This document shows, piece by piece, positions 1-16,966 of a stretch of 64,000 bases of DNA (its first letter is position 1; every line of letters starts with the position of its first letter). The DNA comes from Astropecten irregularis. Its lineage: Eukaryota; Echinodermata; Asteroidea; Paxillosida; Astropectinidae. The notes below the pieces were generated by a model. It was not told the DNA's origin and did no database searches. It worked only from the letters and a program-made list of their open reading frames with translations. The DNA lies in assembly GCA_963971285.1 (NCBI GenBank), contig OZ020256.1, forward strand, positions 5,582,501-5,646,500. The letters run 5' to 3'. The translations under genes were made by a program, and so were the position numbers.

Positions 1-108
1 GGTATTCAGGAGGTCGCCGGTTCAAATCCCGCTCCAGTCTATTTTTCTTTGTTCACTTTTCAATGACTTTAAATTTAGTCAGTTTCCCTTGTGGATATTT
101 GATGATTA
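1..108 (+). repeat. SINE-1 copy, cut by window start
   Basis: 3' part of a tRNA-derived element: the B-box-like GGTTCAAATCCCGC, then a tail that recurs in other copies (TTTCTTTGTTCACTTTTC, then TTTAGTCAGTTTCCCTTGTG). The shared non-tRNA tail makes this a SINE rather than a tRNA gene. Other copies are near 6.2, 14.0, 22.9, 23.0, 57.4 and 57.5 kb. Confidence 0.6.
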
Positions 109-148
109 TAAAAATGCTTGCCTAAATTGGCGCATGAAAATCTTCCTC

Positions 149-207
149 CATGCTTGGAGTTATGAGGGACTGACGTGTTTCGATCCTAGCAGGATCTTTC
201 TCAAAGG
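149..207 (-). repeat. Short dispersed repeat (GATCCTGCTAGGATC core)
   Basis: Reverse-strand copy of a repeat with core AAAGATCCTGCTAGGATC followed by CGTCAG..CCTC..AACTCCAAGCAT. Forward copies are at 333-394, 5648-5750 and 53910-54030. The core is itself palindromic. This copy and the next are inverted relative to each other, so this stretch may be one damaged foldback element. Confidence 0.5.
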
Positions 208-332
208 CTATGACGAAGGACAGGAACTATACAAGTGAAAGAAACACACAGGAATGGATGAGAGGATCAGGACTAAAGGAGGGGTGTGTTGGAGACTCGG
301 GTAGGTAAGATTGGTCAGAGATACCAGATTGG

Positions 333-394
333 CCTTTGAGAAAGATCCTGCTAGGATCAAAACGCGTCAGGCCCTCCTAACTCCAAGCATTGTC
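333..394 (+). repeat. Short dispersed repeat (GATCCTGCTAGGATC core)
   Basis: Forward copy of the same repeat, ending CCTCCTAACTCCAAGCATT. The open reading frame across it is not conserved among copies. Confidence 0.5.
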
Positions 395-795
395 AAATTG
401 GTGATCCACGGGGCCTACATTTTGTACAGCATGCACACAAATGCATTACACAATGAACTTCCTAAGCATATCTTCATTACACTAGTGCAACTCCCTTTTG
501 CTAGTGCAACAGTGTCGATAAGAATTGTACACTTTGGACCATGAAGCGATGATAAAAAATGAATTGTCTCAGGGTCATTTCTCATCACATGATGTGTGCT
601 GTCCCCCAGTCCTGAACACAAGTTGGCTGGATTTGCTTTTGAATACAAAAAGGCATACTGGCGAAAAGACAACACCAGAAATTTGTCATCTAGAAAACTT
701 GTAACTTTGTGTTTCTCACAAGACCAGCCAGTGCTATTTTTTTTAAGGACATACATGTAGTATGTACATTGTAGTTCATAGGCCTACATGCTTAA
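395..795. other. Non-coding stretch, nothing recognised
   Basis: Unremarkable sequence. No splice-bounded coding exon and no repeat shared with the rest of the window was seen. Confidence 0.4.
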
Positions 796-1086
796 GGCCT
801 GGACCCAATTTCATGGAATCCGTTACAGCCTATTCTTGTGCTTACGGGTACTGCTACGCGTGAAATCTATTTCATGGTATCAAAGCAAGACTTTTGGTTA
901 GCAAATAATTTTTAGGCTAACCTTGATTTTTTCCTGCTAACACATATGCATTCTGCAAAAAGTCCTGCTTACTGTTACCAATAAGATAACTCTCTTGAAA
1001 TATGCTAACCGTTAGCCAAAAAAGTCTGCTACCATAAGCGAGGAATGTTTGCTTACGGTAACAAATTCCATGAAATTGGGCCCAGG
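796..1086. mobile_element. Palindromic MITE, GGCCCAATTTCATGGAA ends
   Basis: Inverted terminal repeats: GGACCCAATTTCATGGAATC at the left and the complement of CATGAAATTGGGCCCAGG at the right, with stem-like GCTTACGG motifs inside. The ends resemble family F (GGGGCCAATTTCATGGAG), so it is probably a diverged relative. Confidence 0.5.
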
Positions 1087-1810
1087 ACTTTGGTTTTGGA
1101 AAGTGTAAGGCCACTATTGGGAAAGGCATTTAAAAATTGCAAATATGGTTATTTGGGGCCAAGGCCAACCATTGCAACAAAGGCCAAGGCCTCTTTGCCC
1201 CCCCCCCCCCCTTGTAAAATTCCCAAACGTGGAAATTATGATTTGTGAACTGTAGGCCTACATTAAGTAAAACTTGCGAATACACCTTAACAGCTGTGAA
1301 ACTGAAAGTGTTTGATAGATTCACTAACACAACTCAGAACTGTTTTTTTTGTATGCATCTGGGTCCTTGCTCTGTGACTTGAGTTACAAGTGCTATTGTA
1401 TTCCTGAATTATACTGTGCATGTACCTACATGTATGTAGAGTCGTTTTGCAACTCGCATATTGTATGCCACATTTGTGTGAACTGTTTTGTGAAAATGCA
1501 AGTGTTTATTGCTCAATAACTTTGGACTACAGGAAGTTCAGTTCCATAGTTTCAGATTCTACCAGGCTTAACCTCCGGTATCATAGAATAAGAGTTTTGT
1601 AGAACTTTAGCGAAGTTGGCATTATATTCTAAGACTAGAGAAACTGAAAGTTGTACTGGATTTTCTGAAGTCAGCTATTGGAGTCACTGAGGCATGGTAC
1701 CCATAGGTCATAATGCATGGATTTAGTGGCTGAATGAATTTCAAGCCCATTGCCCAAGTATTAGGCCCAGTGTGGTTTGCAGGCCTACCCAAGTCAGGGG
1801 TAGCTATATA
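1087..1810. other. Non-coding stretch with a C-tract
   Basis: Contains a poly-C run at about 1198-1211 and otherwise unremarkable sequence. No exon or shared repeat was recognised. Confidence 0.35.
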
Positions 1811-2205
1811 AGGCACGTTCTCACACACCAAAAAGCGCAACTATTTGGGTCGCACTCCAATTCGCGACCCAAATAGTCGCGCTTTTTGTTGTGTTCCCAC
1901 AGCCAAAAAAGCGCAACCCAAATCGTACCGGTACGATTTCTATGAAACTTCCTGTGAAGCGTGAAGTTGGCATGCAATCTGTGCTAAACTCGCGGGCCCG
2001 CCTTGCAATTTTTGCATGATGGGATATAAAAAACCGGTATTTTTTGGTGCACCATTCACACAGCAAATAATCGCGACTATTTGCAAAAAGACGCACTAAT
2101 AGTCGCGATTATTTGTGTCCCCACACAAATAAGCGCGACTATTTGGGTCGCGCTCCAAATCGCAACCAAAATAGTCGCGCTATTTTGGTGTGTGAGAACG
2201 TGCCT
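1811..2205. mobile_element. Composite foldback element with nested hairpins
   Basis: Begins AGGCACGTTCTCACACACC and ends with its near-exact complement GTGTGTGAGAACGTGCCT, flanked by TATA/ATA. Inside are repeated palindromic modules around GCGACTATTTGGGTCGCG and ATAGTCGCGATTATTTG, some already inverted within each arm. This is typical of a MITE with internally amplified subterminal repeats. Confidence 0.6.
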
Positions 2206-2561
2206 ATAGGCCCACTCTCTGGAGTAGGAGTACTTATGTAATCAACCTGTAACCTGTGTATTCCTAACCCGTGGGTTGAATTTTAGTTATTGTATGCTAG
2301 TGGGTAGTGTCACTGATATTAAACTGTGTAATACATTGTCTCATCAGATAGGCCTGCGCCTAGAGCCTTGTGGAACAGTTATCTATTGGAAGTTCATTGA
2401 GGTCAACCTATCATGAGTGACACTGTAAAGTTGATAACACTGAACTGGATGTGGCTTGTGTGGATAGGACAAGCTGTTATTCGATGACAATCTACCGCAG
2501 ATAAACTTTGACATATGGGGGAGTTCTCTCCTATCCACAAAATGTCCTAATTACGTGTACT

Positions 2562-3067
2562 GCCCCCTTTCACACCGGGCCTACATAGAGTTGGGTTGTG
2601 TTGCGTAACTTGCGTATCGTGTATGCCAAAATGAGGTGGCGTCCTCAAATTGAGCCTGCGTTGATGTGCGTAGTGAGATGGCGTATGGTTGCGTACCCTA
2701 TGCAAAGGCATCGCGTACCTACCGGCATTACATAATATAATTGCCGTACAGGCACGTAGGATTGTGTATACATAACAGACGTAGGGTAGCGTACTGTTGC
2801 GTATGCATGGCGCACAGTAGCGTACTGTTATGTAGACTTGCGTAAAAACTGCATACATCCGGTGTCCAGTGCTCTACGCCAAGAGTTCGCTATACAAATG
2901 TTAAAATTTGTTCGTATATGTTGCATAATCCATTTGCGTACTCGGCATATTGTTACGTAATCCAGCACAGATTAGTGTTGGAACAACGCAGGGCAGCGTC
3001 ATCGCTACGCAACTCTACGCAACTGTATATGTACATGTACATGTAAGGCCCGGTGTGAAAGGGGCTT
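2562..3067. mobile_element. MITE, GCCCCTTTCACACCGGGCCT ends
   Basis: Terminal inverted repeats of about 20 bp: CCCCCTTTCACACCGGGCCT at the left and GGCCCGGTGTGAAAGGGGCT at the right. The interior is full of short GCGTA/TACGC motifs in both orientations (for example GTTGCGTA), probably subterminal transposase-binding repeats. No transposase coding is visible, so it is non-autonomous. Confidence 0.65.
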
Positions 3068-3381
3068 AACATGTTTCTCTTGAATCCATGTTATACATGT
3101 AAGCCTTTAACCAACAGTGTTACAAAGTGCTAAAGGTATTAGTAGAACTTCAGCGATGACAGATTTGTGAACAAAGCCACTGCACTGACTTGATTATCTG
3201 TAGATAAAACCATATTATAAGCCTCAGACGAGCTCAAAATTAAAATTCACGTGCATGTGCTTACCGTGGTATTAAAATGGACTTTTCAAACCGGTAAGCA
3301 GGTAACTGATTCTGTGATATGGGAATACAGTCATCTGGTAAAAGTGTTGAAAGTGAGGGGTAAAAAATTCAATTTTAAGCT
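3068..3381. other. Upstream flank of the SLC36-like gene
   Basis: Non-repeat sequence before the element nearest the gene. No TATA box or first exon could be fixed. Confidence 0.3.
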
Positions 3382-3392
3382 AGCCGCTTAGT

Positions 3393-3740
3393 AGTCTATG
3401 TGATAGACGCACTTGTCATACAGCAAGAGAGCGTCTATCGCATGTGTGCAGATTTCCTGATTAATTATGCAAGCCAACCCAGCACTGATATCTCTAAGTT
3501 TTGACCAATCAGGGGGCATTGATTATCATACCGTTTGGCGAGCGTGTCTATCACGAAGATAGGTGCTGCCGAGCAGATGCGCGAAATTGACCAATCAGCA
3601 TTCTCCGTCACGATCCTGACAGAAATGTTCTAAAAACAGATCTGATTGGCTGATGTGCCGTGTTGCATAAAATTTGCATGCACCCATGTATCAGACGTTC
3701 GTACGTAGTGACACGGAGTAGAATTGGTGATACTCGGACT
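3393..3740 (+). mobile_element. Element H copy 1 (11-bp flanking direct repeat)
   Basis: A 348-bp element sharing sequence along its whole length with 12096-12446. It starts AGTCTATGTGATAGACGC and ends with the partly inverted GATACTCGGACT. It is flanked by the imperfect direct repeats AGCCGCTTAGT (3382-3392) and AGTCGCTTAGC (3741-3751), 9 of 11 matching. Copy 2 has a perfect 11-bp repeat at the same edges. The interior carries two ACCAATCAG motifs and one CTGATTGGCTG (CCAAT-type boxes) plus GTCTATC hairpin arms. It ends 53 bp before the transporter start codon, so it lies in the promoter, 5' UTR or a 5' UTR intron. Confidence 0.7.
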
Positions 3741-3793
3741 AGTCGCTTAGCGGCGCTAACATCGCAAATTTCCTTTTTTCAAACTTTGAACAG

Positions 3794-11343
<7,550 letters not shown>

Positions 11344-11774
11344 CGTGCCAACGTGTGGAGAGAAAACTCTAGGCTTTCTGGTTAAGAGGCCAGGAACCTT
11401 CTTTAATCCGCCAAAGTTCAACTCAGTGCAGTATCCCTACAGAATCTTCTGTTGGCCGAGTAATCATTGGGCCAGCCCTATGTGAAGTTAACACTGCCTT
11501 AGCATTGCAGATCTACGTTCCGTCAACGTCCAGCGACACTTCTCGATGGATTTGGGAAGGTATTTTTGCATTGTTAACTGATACAGATCAACTCAAGAGG
11601 GCTTTTTCTGCACGGAATTTTTGGGATGAATTTTGCTAGAGAAATCTATTATAAGCTTGCTCTGATGACCAAATGTATGCAAGCTCTTGAATAAGATACA
11701 GCGCACGCGAAGGAATACACTATCAACTCGAACAAATTTGAAAGCCTTTTATTGTAGGAAGGCAACGTAGAATG

Positions 11775-11780
11775 AATAAA
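11775..11780 (+). terminator. Candidate poly(A) signal for the SLC36-like gene
   Basis: AATAAA 432 bp after the stop codon, with AT-rich sequence around it. It is the first canonical hexamer I noticed in the 3' flank. Confidence 0.4.
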
Positions 11781-12095
11781 TTTCTATTCCATTCACGCAA
11801 TGCACAGTAAATAGCAATGTTTAAGTCTATCAAGAGACTCTACAGAATCTGAATCTAATCAAGACTTGTGTCAAAATTTTTGGCTGTGGCTTGAAACTGT
11901 ACACGAGTCTATCATTAGTGGCTTTTACTGGAAGACTGGTGTGTGCAGGCTAGCCATAGCCAAATCATTCAGGTATAGATTCATGAAACGCACACTATCT
12001 TTTTACTAGACAAGAGCTTCGTCATGGTAAATGGTAAGATGCTAAGTTTTCAATGACTCCCGATGTCAGCTGACATTGTGAGCCATCCAACACTT

Positions 12096-12446
12096 AGTCT
12101 ATGTGATAGACGCACTCGCCGTACAGCGAGCAAGCATGTGTCACTTGCTTGCAGATTTCCTGATTAATTATGCAAACCAACCCACTACTGACCGCTCTAA
12201 GTTTTGACCAATCAGGGGGCATGTACTATCGTACCATTTGGCAAGCGCTGCGTGTTTATCACGTAGATAGCTGCTGCCGCGCGGACATGCGAAATTGACC
12301 AATCAGCATCCTCCGTCACGATCCTGACGGAAATGTTCTCAAAACAGATCTGATTGGCTGATGTGCTGCATTGCATAAAATTTGCATGCACGCATGTATC
12401 AGACGTTTGTACGTAGTGACACAGTAGAATGGATGATACTCAGACT
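12096..12446 (+). mobile_element. Element H copy 2 with perfect 11-bp TSD
   Basis: 351 bp, same orientation as 3393-3740 and alike end to end. It starts AGTCTATGTGATAGACGC and ends GATACTCAGACT, giving an AGTCT-type short inverted end. It is flanked exactly by ATCCAACACTT at 12085-12095 and 12447-12457. An 11-bp duplication fits Mutator-like elements (9-11 bp) better than hAT (8 bp) or TTAA elements. Two ACCAATCAG boxes and CTGATTGGCTG are kept. Confidence 0.75.
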
Positions 12447-12457
12447 ATCCAACACTT

Positions 12458-13091
12458 CGCTTCTTTTTAAATATCTTTTGAGTATATATATCCCTTATGA
12501 ATACTTCACAATATAGTCAGTACTAAGTATCTTGATATAAGGATTTTTATCAAGGAAATCTATTATCAACCGAATATAGAATCTGATTTCTCTTGAAGGT
12601 TTTAACTAGTGTAAAGGGATCATACCTAGTAGAAAGAGGATTTTATTTAAAAGCATGGACGTTGCAAATGTTTTACACGGTGACAATTATGTAATTAGAG
12701 ACAGAGAAATTTTTTTTCTCCCAGTTTTTATTGCAGCAGTTATTTGGGGAAAAAAAAAAACAGTTTAAAGGTGAAAGTTTTACCGACAATGTTAGATCGT
12801 GGTTCCATCTGCTGCTATGCTGAGATTTATTTTTTAAAAGAAAATGGACAAATTATTAAATAAGTACTTTGAGCAACTGAAAAATATCTATTTTTTTATG
12901 CACAAATTTGTATATAAACAGTCTTTTTTTCCTTCTTCTTTTTTTGTAAGCGGAATTAAATTAAATTTTTATCATGTGCATCAATTGTCCAATTATGTGC
13001 ACTTTCTGAATTTTTTTTTAAAGTTACGTGATAAATTTGCATCATCTCGTTCAAAAATTGTTTTTGAACTTTTTAAAGATTTACTGTGAGC
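12458..13091. other. AT-rich non-coding stretch
   Basis: Poly-T and poly-A rich; no shared repeat, exon or RNA gene was recognised. A short reading frame at 12844-13089 is F/K-rich as expected from base composition. Confidence 0.4.
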
Positions 13092-13383
13092 AGGCGCGGT
13101 TCTAGAGCCAAAATTTTGGGGGGCTAGAAGAGCCATTATTTTTTTGGGGGGGCTAGAAGACCCAATATTTTGGGTTCTTCTAACACTCGCTTCTGCTATG
13201 TCTTATTAGGGGTCGAAACACATGCACATTATAGGCCACACAACGTGTTTTTTTATGTAATTGGCGCTTAATAACTGAAAAAATCCAGTATTTGCAAGAA
13301 ATTTTTTTTTTCACTTGCATTTTTTTTGGGGGGGCTAGACAAAATTTTGGGGGGCTACAGCCCCCCCGTAGAACCGCGCCTGA
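13092..13383. mobile_element. Foldback MITE, CAGGCGCGGTTCTAGA ends
   Basis: Left end GCAGGCGCGGTTCTAGAGCC and right end TAGAACCGCGCCTGAC are inverted repeats. Subterminal GGGGGGCTAGA motifs occur near both ends. No coding. Confidence 0.6.
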
Positions 13384-13907
13384 CTGTGAGTGCTGGCTTA
13401 ATTGTTGGAGAATGCTGGTATAAGACTAGTCATATTGTTTGGGTTTTTTGTTAAACAGCATTCATCCCAATTATTTAAAGTTCAAACAAATTTGGTGTCA
13501 ATATTTTTGAGAAAACGACAAATACATTTTTCTGTTTGCGAGTTATGTGCACGTTCTTATTGTCATGATCGTAATGGTTGTTTAACTGAAATCAGCTCGA
13601 TTTTTCTTTTCGTTTTAGGTTTCCTCATGCAGTTTTCTTCAAAACTATGACATTTCAGAGTGGGATTTTTTTCCCCAGAAATGTTTTTTTTAGCACAAAC
13701 TTCTTAAATTCAAGCTTTTAGATTTAAAGTAACTATAGTTTCTATCCAGTCTTATTGTGCTACTTTTGACAATTTTATGAAAATTGTGACTGCTGAATTG
13801 TGCTATGATGATAGTGTCTTTGGGACCATATGTATTACACAAGGTCACGCAAACTATTGAACAGCTCTGGAAATAATAATAATATAACATAATAATAATA
13901 TAACATA

Positions 13908-13945
13908 ATCACCAAGTAACAACAGGGGAAACTGACTAGATCCTT
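13908..13945 (-). repeat. SINE-1 tail fragment
   Basis: Matches only the SINE-1 3' tail (complement of AGTCAGTTTCCC). AT-rich ATAATAAT-type repeats lie just before it. Confidence 0.35.
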
Positions 13946-14020
13946 GGGATATAACGGTATGTGAGCAGGTTTCATGGCTTCTGACTGCCAAACGAACAAA
14001 GATAATTGACTATTAGGGAC

Positions 14021-14140
14021 ACCACCAACTTATGGCTGGATGGCTCAGTTGGTAGAGCGCCTGTACGGTATTCAGGAGGTCACTGGTTTGAAGATCCTGC
14101 TCCAGTCAATCTTTCTTTGTACACTTTTCAATAATAAAAC
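14021..14140 (+). repeat. SINE-1 copy, best-preserved tRNA-like head
   Basis: 5' lead GGGACACCACCAAC, then a tRNA-like head: A-box TGGCTCAGTTGGTAGAGCG, GTACGGTATTCAGGAGG, damaged B-box, then CTGCTCCAGTC, which can pair with the GGCTGGAT start like an acceptor stem. The tail TTTCTTTGTACACTTTTC follows. The anticodon-loop T is missing and the B-box is damaged, so not a working tRNA gene. Confidence 0.65.
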
Positions 14141-14310
14141 ATTTCAGTGTTTGATTCATGGTGAGTGACATACTGTACAGTTATCTGTATGTTGGAAGTC
14201 AGGTAGTCATAGTCAGAATGTATTCACATGTGTATTTTGTAGGCATCGGTTCTGGGAACAAAACTTCCCTTATCCTTAACACTCTTTAATAAGACATGAC
14301 ATTATAACTC

Positions 14311-14449
14311 ACCAAACTCTTCGCAATTTACTATCAATCGTAGGACTGTTGATGCATTGCAGCCCTGTGTGGGACAGGCCCCCTACGATGGGTTATCCTT
14401 CGTAACTTGAGTTACGATGGATCGCAAGGCTTCGTGAATATCGACACCC
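14311..14449 (-). mobile_element. MITE-G copy
   Basis: Defining description of family G: about 145 bp, ends close to GGGGTCGATTTCACGAAG, interior AGCCCTACGATCGATCG, CTCGAGTTACGA, ATGCATTGCAG and ACTATCAATCGTAGGAC. Nearly self-complementary. Other copies: 31972-32259 (two head to head), 57628-57778, 58300-58447. Confidence 0.65.
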
Positions 14450-15020
14450 AGAATCGGCAAAGCTCTAGAAACAGTCTTTTCCATTTTTAAATTGCATAAA
14501 ACGTCCCAAAAAGAAACAATTTATAGTAATAATTACCTCTGTTTTGACTTTTCTTCTTTAAATTTCTTCTTCAAGGCTTTTTAGGATGTTAAAACTTGAA
14601 AGAATATGAAGTATACTAACATAATATGATATAAGACTGGTTGACAAAAGCAAAACCAGAGAAATAGCAATTCCCACAGATTCCCAGAGGAACTAGATCA
14701 TTCTGGACTTGTCCAGAAAAAAATATTTCAAGCCATTTTCTTTTTTTAACTGTCCATCGATTTGTAGTTTTTAAGTGGAATGTGTCCACAATTTCCAATA
14801 TTGTAAATAAAATTATAAATAAATCCTCTTATTTCCCTCAAACAGTGGTGTCTTGGGATTTTGTTTTCCCTGAGAAAGTAGTTTAAATAACTGATAATGT
14901 CAGTCAAATTCCTTATACACATTTTGGCAGAATATTGTATTATTAATACAAATTTTAAGTGTCTTGCTTTCAACATGTCTTCCAATTAGTTTCATTTGTT
15001 TTGGGGCTCTGACTGGATTG
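14450..15020. other. Non-coding stretch
   Basis: AT-rich, with no shared repeat or supported exon. Confidence 0.35.
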
Positions 15021-15173
15021 AGTAATGGGAGACTTTGGAGCTGGGTCTTCAAGTAAAATAGAGCACGCACGCCCACAACATGCATCGCACGCATTTATTG
15101 TGCGCGCATGCTCAGAGATAACAAAAAGAGTCTTCAGTCTGCTGCCCTCAACGTCTCAAAAGTCTCCCATTCG
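15021..15173. mobile_element. Small foldback element, AATGGGAGACTTT ends
   Basis: Left AATGGGAGACTTTGGAGC and right AAAGTCTCCCATT form inverted termini around an interior rich in GCACGC/GCGTGC-type motifs. Single copy here. Confidence 0.4.
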
Positions 15174-15787
15174 TTCTTTCATTTCGAGATATTTCAAGAG
15201 TATAGTTTAACAAGTATCGACTTGTCTAGTTTGCTCATTTCCACCTTTTTTCTTTGAGAAAGTTGGCAGCTATTTCCTTTAATGAATTTTGTTTTGTTTT
15301 ATTTAATTCTACATTATTAAAACAAGCTTCTTCTTTTTCCCTCCAAAAACATTTGCGTTACGAAGACGAGTTAATATGAATTATCAAATGTTAACACTTG
15401 TTGTGTACCAGTTGTGTTCCCTTCCTTAAAGGTTTATGCTAAGAACTACCGGTGCCCAAACAACACAACCATTATTTGTAGGTTGGGAATGATTAAAATA
15501 AATGTTTATTTGAATTTGACAATGGCATTTTATATAGTCAAAGTGTTGTTTTTTGTGTCATTTGATAATGTGGTTTTTAGTAGTGTGGCAGTTTTGTTTC
15601 AATTTTAACCTTACCACGCGCGTGCATGCGCTGGAGATTTAACTGGATTATAAAAACACATGTGACTAAATGGCACTTGAGAAAGTACGGCTAAGACTCA
15701 GCCTGCATTGGCATTTGTCTTTTCTGTTCTTAATACATGAACTAATATGCCCTGCATGAAGTGAAGCCGGAGCCAAAGTCTATGGCT
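15174..15787. other. Non-coding stretch
   Basis: AT-rich; no exon or shared repeat recognised. Confidence 0.35.
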
Positions 15788-16155
15788 TTAAAGGTAGTAT
15801 CATACTTTGGTAAGAAACCAAAATAGAAATGTTCACAGATTTACGTATAACTTACAGGGTATGAAGATGGTGATGGTAGAAACATAACGTTAATTTTTTT
15901 CCGTCTGCTGAAATGGTGTATTTATCCAGAAATTAGTCAAACAACGACTGAAAATCTTTTTGATCTTTTACAGGATCAAAAATAAACGAGAAAAGACTTA
16001 AGAAATACTGTGGCCGTTTTTCACTGTTTTCTCAAAAAGTGGGCACCGTATGGGACTGAAATTTGCACAGATGACTGTTACTGTATCTGTCTTGATATTT
16101 TTGCCCATTAATCTGTATCTCTTTGATAAAAACCAAAGTATGATACTACCTTTAA
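15788..16155 (+). mobile_element. MITE-A copy 3
   Basis: Both TTAAAGG ends intact, with internal GTGGCCGTTTTTCACTG. Located upstream of the LAPTM-like gene. Confidence 0.75.
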
Positions 16156-16290
16156 TTTTGACCCAAAAGTTAAAATAAATCAGTACTTGTATGCCCCGCC
16201 ATCCAAAGAAACCTCTGAACCGATCCACGCAACAATGCACGATTGTGACGTCACCTACAGAACAAGTATGTGCTCGCACCACAGTAGGTC
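16156..16290 (-). mobile_element. MITE-D fragment
   Basis: Inverse of part of 51162-51671: TTTTGACCCAAAAGTTAAAA, ATGCCCCGCC and CGATCCACGCAAC..TGACGTCAC blocks match in order. Truncated at both family ends. Confidence 0.45.
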
Positions 16291-16350
16291 AAAAATTAGA
16301 TATAAAAATTTATCTAGAACTCTATATGACAAAATAATGCAAAACAAGCT

Positions 16351-16370
16351 CCCCCCCCCCCCCCCCCCCC
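16351..16370. repeat. Poly-C tract (20 C)
   Basis: An uninterrupted run of 20 C about 0.6 kb before the LAPTM-like start codon. Likely length-variable. Confidence 0.8.
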
Positions 16371-16574
16371 ACTCTCGCAGCCTACAAAAAATAACAATAA
16401 CAAATCATTGTTTAAATCACAGTTCCTATTTGTGCATAGCATGGGGGGAAAAAACATCAAACAGTCATAAAAAATATCGTTTTCACTATGAGGGAGTCAT
16501 TGTCACCTAGCTCTGACGTCATACCAATACATCAGACCTTTTTTATTATTATTTAATATTCATGAGGGGAATCG

Positions 16575-16966
16575 AAAAGGTAATTCACCGCGTGTCCATG
16601 ACAACCGCCCAGCGCGTCCCGCGAAACAAAGCGCGCGCCAGCACGCACGCCCTCCCCGCACTCTCGATTGCAGCTCATACGGAAGGTCAGCTCAGCCGCT
16701 GTGAGAGTGTGGACCCATTTTGAAAGGTTGGATTTTCTTTAGAAGAGAGCTGATCAAGACTCAAGCTATAGTATACAAACCATTGCCTTGCCAGGCAAGC
16801 AGCTTACGCTCAAAAGGACACTGCTATACCAACCTTAGATTGCTACAAGGAAGGCCGAACTTGTTGCTGGATTGCCTCAGTGGTTTTGCTAAGTTCGTAC
16901 TTACTGGGTTGGTTTGTTTTTGTCAGGCGAATTCGCGGGCGAATTTGAGCTAGGCCTATCATCGTC
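16575..16966 (+). promoter_or_regulatory. CpG-rich promoter / 5' UTR of the LAPTM-like gene
   Basis: A GC- and CpG-rich patch (GCGCGTCCCGCG, GCGCGCGCCAGCACGCACGC) about 280-380 bp before the start codon contrasts with the AT-rich surroundings. No TATA box is evident, as in many housekeeping promoters. An in-frame TGA at 16946-16948 shows the reading frame does not extend upstream. The transcription start is not determined. Confidence 0.45.

Noticed and set aside
14031-14105. Functional tRNA gene on the forward strand
   Set aside because: Cloverleaf-like but the anticodon-loop T and the B-box are damaged and a SINE tail follows.
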